Below, one piece after another: positions 25,412 through 31,262 of a stretch of DNA of 31,262 nt; the first letter of the stretch is position 1, and every line of letters starts with the position of its first letter. A program made the position numbers and the translations under genes. The notes under the pieces were generated by a model. That model saw nothing but the letters and a program-made list of their open reading frames with translations, was not told where the DNA came from and made no database searches. This DNA is from Holophagaceae bacterium. Its GTDB lineage: Bacteria; Acidobacteriota; Holophagae; Holophagales; Holophagaceae. The stretch spans positions 1-31,262 of the forward strand of contig PMJK01000172.1 of NCBI GenBank assembly GCA_003158505.1. Reading direction: 5' to 3'.

Positions 25412-26602
25412 TCAGCGACCGATACCCACCAGATCCTGGGACGCCGCAGTCTGCCCAATCAGGGCTGCGCTCGATGGCCGGGGTTCGGCCTGGAGGTCCC
25501 GGAAATGGAATCCACCCTTCAGGCCATGCTTGGTCATGACGACCTGCCACAGCTGGAGGCTTCTGGCCCGGAAGGCCCCCGCACAGGACAACAGGTAGTA
25601 GCTCCACATCCGGAAAAACCGCTGATCGAAGCGGGCCTTCAGCCGTGGCCATTGCTCGGTGAAGTTCCCGTGCCAGGCCATGAGGGTTCGGTCATAGTCA
25701 CTGCCGAAATTGTGCCAGTCCTCCAGGACGAAACGTCCCTCCATCGCGTGGCTAATCTGGACCTGGGAAGGCAGTTCGCCGTTGGGGAAGATGTATTTGG
25801 CGATCCAGGGATCGACGCCCGCCCGGGACCCATCCCCGCCGATGGAATGCAGGAGGAAAATTCCATCCTCCGTGAGATGGTTCCTTACGATGTTCAGGAA
25901 AGTTTTGGCATTCTTGTGCCCCACGTGTTCGAACATGCCGATGGACACCACCCGGTCGAATTCCTGGTCCGTGAGTTCCCGGTAATCCCGCACCAGGAAC
26001 GTCGCCGGAAGCCCCCGGCAGGATTCCTCAGCAAACAGTTTCTGCGGCAGGGACAGGGTGATTCCCATGACTTTGGCGCCATAGTACTGGGCAGCATGTT
26101 TCGCCAGGGCGCCCCACCCGCACCCGATGTCCAGCAGGCGCATGCCGGACTTGAGCATCAGTTTCTGGCAGACCAGCTCCAGCTTGTTGACCTGCGCTTC
26201 CTCCAGAGACTTCGCGCCTTTCCAGTAGCCGCAGCTGTAGTTCATTCTCGAGTCCAGCATGGCCTGGAACAGGTCGTTCCCCAGGTCGTAGTGTTGTTTG
26301 ATGACTTCCCTGGACCGGCCCCTGCTCTGGAAGTTGGAAATCCGGTGCGCCATGGTCCGGAGCGCAAGGCTGGGCGTCACGCGCAGACTCTGTTCCACCT
26401 TGGAACGCAGCAGGCGGGCGAAGAACTCATCCAACTGCTGGCTGTCCCACCAGCCATCCATGTAGGCTTCCCCCATCCCAAGGTTCCTATCGGCCCAGAC
26501 GCGCTGATAAAACCCAGGATCGTGAATCTGGATGTCCCAGGGATGGGTTCCACCGGGCTCGATCCCGGCCACGGCGAACAGTTGATCCACCCATTCTCGC
26601 AT
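25412..26602 (-). CDS. cfa: Cyclopropane-fatty-acyl-phospholipid synthase
   Basis: Adds a methylene bridge from S-adenosylmethionine across cis double bonds of membrane phospholipid acyl chains, a stationary-phase and acid-stress adaptation. It has 396 residues, near E. coli Cfa (382). The SAM motif LLDIGCGWGALAKHAA starts near residue 156. Active-site counterparts of E. coli are visible: C124 in MNYSCGYW, E225-H226 in SIGMFEHVG and H252 in FLLHSIG, which form the bicarbonate site. IKQHYDLGNDLF (101-112) and KYIFPNGELPS (269-279) are family hallmarks. AGGAG lies eight bases before the ATG. It is divergent from the aldo/keto reductase gene across 147 bases. Confidence 0.95.
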   Translation of the reverse strand: MREWVDQLFAVAGIEPGGTHPWDIQIHDPGFYQRVWADRNLGMGEAYMDGWWDSQQLDEFFARLLRSKVEQSLRVTPSLALRTMAHRISNFQSRGRSREVIKQHYDLGNDLFQAMLDSRMNYSCGYWKGAKSLEEAQVNKLELVCQKLMLKSGMRLLDIGCGWGALAKHAAQYYGAKVMGITLSLPQKLFAEESCRGLPATFLVRDYRELTDQEFDRVVSIGMFEHVGHKNAKTFLNIVRNHLTEDGIFLLHSIGGDGSRAGVDPWIAKYIFPNGELPSQVQISHAMEGRFVLEDWHNFGSDYDRTLMAWHGNFTEQWPRLKARFDQRFFRMWSYYLLSCAGAFRARSLQLWQVVMTKHGLKGGFHFRDLQAEPRPSSAALIGQTAASQDLVGIGR

Positions 26603-26677
26603 CGGAGAGCTCCTCGGGAATGAAATCTCTCATCACCGGACCTATTGCGAACTTCGATCTCAGGATAGGCGTTCTCC

Positions 26678-26708
26678 CTGAAAAGCACCCTGGAATTCTG
26701 TAGAATTC
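26678..26708 (+). promoter_or_regulatory. Putative promoter with overlapping palindrome upstream of the aldo/keto reductase
   Basis: CTGAAA (26678-26683) and TAGAAT (26701-26706) are spaced 17 bases apart and match the sigma-70 consensus in 4 and 5 of 6 positions. The -10 lies inside GAATTC-TGTA-GAATTC (26693-26708), a 16-base palindrome broken only at its centre. A repressor bound there would cover the -10. It sits 44 bases before the reductase ATG in the region shared with the divergent cfa gene. Confidence 0.4.
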
Positions 26709-26749
26709 ACCCTTGCAGATGGACTTTGAAATGGACTGGAGAAGACAGC

Positions 26750-27748
26750 ATGGAGTACGTAACTCTCGGCAAGACGGGGCTCAAGGTCTCTCGCATCTGC
26801 CTCGGGTGCATGACCTACGGTGAACCAGCCAGCGGTGAACTCAAAGGGGGCAGGCACGCCTGGGCCCTTGACGAGCAGGAGAGCCAGCCGTTCCTCCGTC
26901 AAGCGCTCGATCTTGGAATCAATTTCTTTGACACCGCCAATGTGTATTCCAGCGGAGCCAGCGAGGAGGTCTTGGGCAGGTTCCTGAAGTCCAATGCCCG
27001 CCGTGAATCCGTGGTCATCGCGACCAAGGTCCACGGTGTCATGCGCGACGAGCCCAATGGCAGCGGGTTGTCCCGGAAAGCCATCTTCTTCGAGCTCGAC
27101 GCGAGTCTTCGCCGGCTGGGAACTGATTATGTCGACCTCTATCAGATTCACCGCTGGGACTACGAAACGCCCATCGAAGAGACCCTGGAAGCGCTACACG
27201 ACCTCGTGAAATCCGGCAAGGTGCGCTACATCGGCGCCTCGTCCATGTACGCATGGCAGTTCACCAAGGCCCTGTATCTGGCAGACCTTCACGGCTGGAC
27301 CCGGTTCGTCTCCATGCAGAACCACTACAATTTGCTCTATCGGGAAGAGGAACGGGAGATGATGCCGCTCTGCCAATCCGAGGGCATCGGCGTCATCCCC
27401 TGGAGCCCCCTCGCACGAGGTCGGCTGGCCCGCCCCTGGCAGACCGAGACCACCAAACGTTATGAAACGGACCAGTTCGGGATGAAGTTGTATTCGCAAA
27501 CCCAGGAAGCCGACCGGAAAATCGTCGATCGTCTCGGAGAGATCGCCGGCCGGCGCGGAGTCGCTCGCGCGCAAGTGGCCTTGGCTTGGATGCTTGGCAA
27601 GCAGGGCATCACCGCGCCCATCGTCGGCGCGACCAAGCCACACCACCTCCAGGACGCCATCGCAGCCGTTTCGCTCCGCTTGAGTCCTGAGGAGATCTCG
27701 GTTCTTGAGGAGTCCTACGTGCCCCACCCCGTCCTAGGCCACAGTTAA
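26750..27748 (+). CDS. Aldo/keto reductase, YajO-type
   Basis: NADPH-dependent oxidoreductase reducing aldehydes and ketones in the cytoplasm. The 332 residues follow E. coli YajO closely in layout: MEYVTLGKTGLKVSRICLGC, INFFDTANVYSSGASEEVLG, QIHRWDYETPIEETLEAL and a C-terminal HPVLG. The catalytic tetrad is D61, Y66, K93 and H134. YREEEREMMPLC and IPWSPLARGRL belong to the cofactor-binding half. The ATG at 26750 has GGAGAAG eight bases upstream; an earlier in-frame ATG at 26726 lacks such a site and would add eight residues absent from relatives. Monocistronic, with a candidate repressor palindrome on its promoter. Physiological substrate unknown; YajO has been connected to xylulose- and thiamine-related chemistry but that cannot be read from sequence. 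Confidence 0.93.
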   Translation: MEYVTLGKTGLKVSRICLGCMTYGEPASGELKGGRHAWALDEQESQPFLRQALDLGINFFDTANVYSSGASEEVLGRFLKSNARRESVVIATKVHGVMRDEPNGSGLSRKAIFFELDASLRRLGTDYVDLYQIHRWDYETPIEETLEALHDLVKSGKVRYIGASSMYAWQFTKALYLADLHGWTRFVSMQNHYNLLYREEEREMMPLCQSEGIGVIPWSPLARGRLARPWQTETTKRYETDQFGMKLYSQTQEADRKIVDRLGEIAGRRGVARAQVALAWMLGKQGITAPIVGATKPHHLQDAIAAVSLRLSPEEISVLEESYVPHPVLGHS

Positions 27749-27830
27749 CTGGGGGGCATTGAATTTCTCGATTCCAGGATCCGAGGTCCGGTGTGGCGCT
27801 ATGCTAGCCCTCCCTTTTAAGGAGTTCCCT

Positions 27831-28409
27831 ATGCATCCCACACGAATAGCCTTGGCTCTTCTTCTTGTCGGAGGCATCGCCTCGGCCCAGGCCCCGGCCG
27901 CCCCCAAGCCCGTTGCCGACAAGGCCCCCTCGGCAGGTCAGGTCCTGGAGCGCCAGCTCACCAACCTCGAACGCGAGTTCGTGCCCGCCGCCGAGGCCAT
28001 GCCCGAGGCTGCCTTCGACTTCGCCCCCACCAACGGCGAGTTCAAGGGCGTGAAGACCTTCGCCCAGCAAGTGCGCCACGTGGCCTCAGCCAACTTCATG
28101 TTTGCCGCGGGCATCGCCGGCGAGAAGGCCCCGGTGGATCTTGGCGGCGAGAATGGCCCCGAGACCCTGAAGACCAAGGCCGACATTATCAAGTTCCTGA
28201 AGGACTCCTTCGCCTACGCCCACAAGGCCTTCGCCGGCATCACGGACGCCAACGCCACGGCGAGTATTCCGACGCCCTGGGGCAAGGGTTCGACCACGCG
28301 CCTGTACCTCGCCTCGCTGACCGTTGCCCATGCCTTTGATCACTATGGCCAGATGGCCGTGTACCTGCGCATGAACGGCATCATTCCCCCGGCCAGCCGC
28401 AAGCCCTGA
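27831..28409 (+). CDS. Exported DinB/YfiT-superfamily metal-binding protein
   Basis: The start at 27831 is fixed by an excellent ribosome site (AAGGAG at 27819-27824) and by the signal peptide that follows (MHPTRIALALLLVGGIASAQA, cleavage after ASA). The mature 170 residues are a four-helix DinB fold with the three-histidine metal site visible: H83 (QVRHVASAN), H167 and H171 (AHAFDHYGQM). DinB-fold enzymes include thiol S-transferases such as bacillithiol transferase and mycothiol-dependent isomerase, usually cytoplasmic; an exported form is typical of Acidobacteriota and Bacteroidota but uncharacterised. It is the first gene of the operon: three bases separate its stop from the PIG-L deacetylase ATG. 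Enzymatic activity cannot be assigned. Confidence 0.88.
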   Translation: MHPTRIALALLLVGGIASAQAPAAPKPVADKAPSAGQVLERQLTNLEREFVPAAEAMPEAAFDFAPTNGEFKGVKTFAQQVRHVASANFMFAAGIAGEKAPVDLGGENGPETLKTKADIIKFLKDSFAYAHKAFAGITDANATASIPTPWGKGSTTRLYLASLTVAHAFDHYGQMAVYLRMNGIIPPASRKP

Positions 28410-28412
28410 TCC

Positions 28413-30932
28413 ATGCCAACCCTCCGCCGCATCGCCTCTATCGCGCTGGCTGCCACGGTTCTGTCGTGGCTCCAGGCGCAGGTCCCCGTGAGGAATGCGG
28501 CGGAGTTGCAAAAGCAGCTCGACCGCCTTCAGACCATGGGCAGCGTGCTCTATATCGCCGCCCATCCCGATGACGAAAACACCGCCGTGCTTGCCACCCT
28601 TTCCAAGGGCCGGAACCTCCGCACGGCCTACCTCTCCATGACTCGGGGCGGGGGGGGCCAGAACCTCATCGGGCCCGAACTAGGAGATGGCCTGGCGGCC
28701 ATCCGCACTCAGGAACTGCTCGCGGCGCGGCGCATCGACGGCGCCGAGCAGTTTTTCACCTCAGCGGTGGATTTCGGCTACTCCAAGACCGCGGAAGAAT
28801 CACTGCGGATCTGGAACCACGACACGGTCCTGGGCGACGTGGTGGGCACCATCCGGACCTTCCGCCCGGATGTCATCCTCACGCGCTTCCCCCCGGACGA
28901 ACGCGCCGGACACGGCCACCACATCGCCTCGGCCATACTGGCCATCGAGGCCTTCCGGGCCGCCGCCGATCCCACCCGGTTCCCCGAGCAGATCCAAGCC
29001 GGCCTCTGTCCCTGGCAGGCCACCCGTCTCCTGTGGAACCACTTCCGCTTCACCGACGACGCCCCCAAGCCCATCCCCGGCAGCCTCTCGTTGGACGTAG
29101 GTGCCTACGATCCTCTGCTGGGCAGGTCCTACGGCGAACTGGCCGCCGAAAGCCGCAGCCAGCATCGTAGTCAGGGTTTCGGCGTGCTGGCCCAGCGCGG
29201 TCAGCGGGAGGAGAGCTTCGAACTGCTGGCGGGCAGTCCAGCCAAAACCGATCTCTTCGAAGGCATCGACCTCACCTGGTCCCGCCTTCCAGGCACCCGA
29301 GAGGTGGCCTCCCTGCTGCGCGAGGCTCGCCTGGGCTTCCGCGCCGATCACCCTGCCGAAACCCTGCCCCGGCTCTTCCGGGCCCTGACGGCACTTCGGG
29401 CCCTGCCCCCCGGCATTCAGGCGGACCCCCTCGTGCGGGCCAAGGCCTCCGAACTGGAGGAGGTGATCCGCACCGCCGCCGGGCTCTGGGTGGAAGCTAT
29501 CGCCGCTCGCCAGCGTGTGGCGCCAGGGGACCGTCTCACGGTGAACGCCGCCGTGCTTGCGCGTGGGGGAGGCTCCCTCGTCCTGGAGTCCCTCGCCCTC
29601 GAAGCAGTGACTCCCGAGGCCACTCACGTTCTGGTGTCCCGCCCGGATGGCAAGCCCCTGGCGGACAACCTGCCCCGAAAAGAGATCTTCATGTTCAGCG
29701 TCCCGGCGGACACACCGCTGAGCCAGCCGTACTGGCTGGGGGGACCCGGCTCGGTGATCTGGGCGGGCCTGCCCGAATCCCCCGCGCCCTTCCGCCTTAG
29801 GGCCCGCCTGGCTTGCACCGAAGGTCATTTCGACGTGTTGGTGCCCGTCCAGTTCCGCTTCCGGGATCCGGTCCTCGGCGAGCGCTACCAGCCCCTGGCC
29901 GTGGTACCCCCTGCCCTCGTGAACCTGGCCGAGAACGTGCAGATCTTCGCTGGGCCGAGGGCCCAGGAGGTGCGCCTCAAGGTGCTCGCAGGGGCTTCGG
30001 CCGCGTCAGGCCGGGTGCGTCTGCAGGTGCCCAGCCCCTGGAATGTGGAACCCCAGGAAAGCGCCTTCGTCCTTACCCGCGCAGGCGAGGAAAAGGAGCT
30101 CTCCTTCCGTCTTACACCACCCGCCGGGCCAGCCTCGGGTGAGTTGCGAGTCGAGGTGGACACGGGCGCGGGATTTGCTCAGGCCCAGGGTCTGGTCAAG
30201 CTGGATTACCCGCATATCCCCCTGCAGACCCTCCTTCCTGAGGCGAAGGCGCGCCTGGAGCGCTTCGACCTGAAGCACAACGGCCACCGCATCGGCTATG
30301 TCATGGGGGCTGGCGATGACATCCCCCAGGCCCTGCGTCGCATCGGCTACGAAGTGGAACTGCTCGCGGACGAGGCCCTGGCCCGGGAGGATCTCGCACG
30401 GTTCGATGCGATCGTGCTGGGCATCCGCGCCTTCAACACCCGCCCCGCCCTGAAGACCCTCAAGGAGCGCCTCCACGCCTACGTCGCAGCCGGCGGGACC
30501 GAGGTGGTGCTCTACACCGTGAACACGGGCTTCCCAGGCATCAACGCCGCCATGATCACGGATGCCATCGGGCCCTACCCCTTCAAGGTGAGCCGGAAGC
30601 GTGTCACCGATGAGACAGCGCCCGTGCGCTTCCTTCAGCCAGGCCACCCGGGCTTCCATTGGCCCAACGAACTCACCGCGAAGGATTTCGACGGCTGGGT
30701 GCAGGAGCGCAGCCTTTACGATGCGGAGGGCTGGGATGCCCGCTACACACCGCTGATGGGCATGGCGGATCCGGGCGAGCCCGAGGATTCTGGGGCCTTG
30801 ATCGTGGCGAAGTACGGAAAGGGAACCTACGTGTACACGGGCCTCGCCTTCTTCCGCCAGCTGCCCGACGGGGTGCCTGGGGCCACGCGCCTCTTTGCCA
30901 ATCTCCTGGCCCTGGGCCGTGCCCATGAATGA
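28413..30932 (+). CDS. Exported PIG-L/LmbE family N-deacetylase with large C-terminal extension
   Basis: Zinc-dependent deacetylase that removes acetyl from N-acetyl sugars or related compounds. Of 839 residues, the first 23 are a Sec signal (cleavage after LQA). The PIG-L domain spans about 40-270: AHPDDE (50-55) gives the zinc ligands and catalytic Asp, and H167/H170 in GHGHHIAS complete the site. About 360-600 are beta-rich segments resembling immunoglobulin-like NEW3-type modules. From Y629 (YVMGAGDDIPQALRRIGYEVELL) to the end is an alpha/beta domain of the ThuA/glutamine-amidotransferase-like type (FDAIVLGIRAFNTRP). Single-domain PIG-L enzymes such as BshB or MshB have about 230-300 residues and no signal, so this is a different subgroup. 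It sits between the exported DinB gene and the mini-protein and symporter genes. Substrate unknown. Confidence 0.9.
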   Translation: MPTLRRIASIALAATVLSWLQAQVPVRNAAELQKQLDRLQTMGSVLYIAAHPDDENTAVLATLSKGRNLRTAYLSMTRGGGGQNLIGPELGDGLAAIRTQELLAARRIDGAEQFFTSAVDFGYSKTAEESLRIWNHDTVLGDVVGTIRTFRPDVILTRFPPDERAGHGHHIASAILAIEAFRAAADPTRFPEQIQAGLCPWQATRLLWNHFRFTDDAPKPIPGSLSLDVGAYDPLLGRSYGELAAESRSQHRSQGFGVLAQRGQREESFELLAGSPAKTDLFEGIDLTWSRLPGTREVASLLREARLGFRADHPAETLPRLFRALTALRALPPGIQADPLVRAKASELEEVIRTAAGLWVEAIAARQRVAPGDRLTVNAAVLARGGGSLVLESLALEAVTPEATHVLVSRPDGKPLADNLPRKEIFMFSVPADTPLSQPYWLGGPGSVIWAGLPESPAPFRLRARLACTEGHFDVLVPVQFRFRDPVLGERYQPLAVVPPALVNLAENVQIFAGPRAQEVRLKVLAGASAASGRVRLQVPSPWNVEPQESAFVLTRAGEEKELSFRLTPPAGPASGELRVEVDTGAGFAQAQGLVKLDYPHIPLQTLLPEAKARLERFDLKHNGHRIGYVMGAGDDIPQALRRIGYEVELLADEALAREDLARFDAIVLGIRAFNTRPALKTLKERLHAYVAAGGTEVVLYTVNTGFPGINAAMITDAIGPYPFKVSRKRVTDETAPVRFLQPGHPGFHWPNELTAKDFDGWVQERSLYDAEGWDARYTPLMGMADPGEPEDSGALIVAKYGKGTYVYTGLAFFRQLPDGVPGATRLFANLLALGRAHE

Positions 30933-31053
30933 GCCCGTGAGCGAAGACGCCCCGCCCCTTCTCGGGTCCTGGAAATGGATCTATGCCATGGTCCTGGGCG
31001 AACTGCTGCTCTGCATCCTGCTGTTCCGGCTCTTCTCCTGGGTTTTCTCGTGA
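30925..31053 (+). CDS. 42-residue single-helix membrane protein between deacetylase and symporter genes
   Basis: The ATG at 30925 overlaps the deacetylase stop by eight bases and its TGA overlaps the symporter GTG by four. The product has an acidic N-terminus (MNEPVSEDAPPLLGSW) and one membrane helix at about 19-41 (IYAMVLGELLLCILLFRLF). Too short to be found by default gene callers. The overlaps on both sides and the clean topology argue for a real gene; the ribosome site is weak, consistent with translational coupling. Small accessory membrane proteins are known beside some solute:sodium symporters (DUF997/YhdT with PanF, DUF4212 with acetate carriers), but those have two helices, so this is not one of them. 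A symporter subunit role is inference. Confidence 0.6.
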   Translation: MNEPVSEDAPPLLGSWKWIYAMVLGELLLCILLFRLFSWVFS

Positions 31054-31262
31054 GCCGCCTGGATTGGTTCGTCCTCGGCGTCGCCCTGCTCTTCGTCGTC
31101 TCATGGGGCCTCTACAAGGGGCGCGGCGCCACCACCGGCGAGGGCTACATCGGCGGGGGCCGCGAGCATCGCTGGTGGCTCATCGGCCTGTCCATCATCG
31201 CCACCCAGACCAGCGCCATCACCTTCCTCTCCACGCCGGGCCAGGCCTATGTGGACGGCATG
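31050..31262 (+). CDS. Sodium:solute symporter (SSS family), N-terminal part, cut by window
   Basis: Sodium-driven uptake carrier of the inner membrane. Only the first 71 codons are present and the frame is open at the right edge; the family has about 450-600 residues. The GTG start overlaps the preceding TGA (GTGA). The first helix is LDWFVLGVALLFVVSWGLY, followed by the SSS-typical GEGYIGGGREHRWWLIGLSIIATQTSAITFLSTPGQAY, which aligns with the unwound core helix of vSGLT (SLIAANISAEQFIG). Membership in the operon with an exported deacetylase suggests that it imports a sugar- or amino-compound released outside the inner membrane (inference). Confidence 0.88.
   Translation, partial: MSRLDWFVLGVALLFVVSWGLYKGRGATTGEGYIGGGREHRWWLIGLSIIATQTSAITFLSTPGQAYVDGM

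Noticed and set aside
27831..30932. Bacillithiol pathway assignment (BstA-like DinB plus BshB-like PIG-L)
   Set aside because: Both proteins carry signal peptides and the deacetylase is far larger than BshB. No BshA or BshC gene is in the window, so only a loose analogy is justified.
30925..31053. Assignment of the mini-protein to the DUF997/YhdT or DUF4212 symporter subunits
   Set aside because: Those have about 80 residues and two helices; this has 42 residues and one helix.

Overview
The window comes from a high-GC Gram-negative bacterium. It encodes a tripartite RND efflux pump with an outer-membrane lipoprotein, several lipoproteins and several Sec-exported proteins. My best guess is Acidobacteriota, class Holophagae (Geothrix/Holophaga type). 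That rests on gene style and on the PIG-L deacetylase plus sodium:solute symporter arrangement, and it is an inference because no rRNA or other marker gene is present.

Layout. From 1 to 17728 every gene reads leftward. In order of transcription these are: an SGNH/GDSL lipoprotein hydrolase, an MsbA-type ABC exporter directly abutting it, an AddB-like nuclease and an AddA-like helicase-nuclease (DNA double-strand-break processing), an exported cysteine-free carboxymuconolactone-decarboxylase-fold protein, a three-gene efflux operon (outer-membrane factor, periplasmic adaptor, RND permease), a repeat-built lipoprotein ending in HEAT-like repeats, and a SAM O-methyltransferase cut by the left edge. 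From 17813 to 21051 an ABC ATPase and a ten-helix FtsX-type permease read rightward. They are divergent from the SGNH hydrolase, which reproduces the tesA/ybbA/ybbP arrangement of Escherichia coli.

From 21071 to 27748 the genes are mostly single units with mixed strands: gamma-glutamyltransferase (no visible signal peptide), a small charged exported protein, a 369-base non-coding stretch, a solitary histidinol-phosphate aminotransferase, an exported aromatic/histidine-rich protein, a cyclopropane-fatty-acid synthase and a YajO-type aldo/keto reductase. The last two are divergent and share an intergenic region holding a near-perfect palindrome on a plausible promoter.

From 27831 to the right edge lies a tightly packed rightward operon: an exported DinB-fold protein, an 839-residue exported PIG-L/LmbE deacetylase with extra C-terminal domains, a 42-residue single-helix membrane peptide, and the start of a sodium:solute symporter. 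Gene spacings are 3, -8 and -4 bases. This is the best candidate here for an uncharacterised system. I read it as extracytoplasmic deacetylation of an N-acetylated small molecule followed by sodium-driven uptake, with the mini-protein as a possible symporter subunit. The substrate is unknown.

I saw no rRNA, tRNA, insertion sequence, CRISPR array or phage gene. Many long open frames on the opposite strand are by-products of high GC codon usage and are left out.
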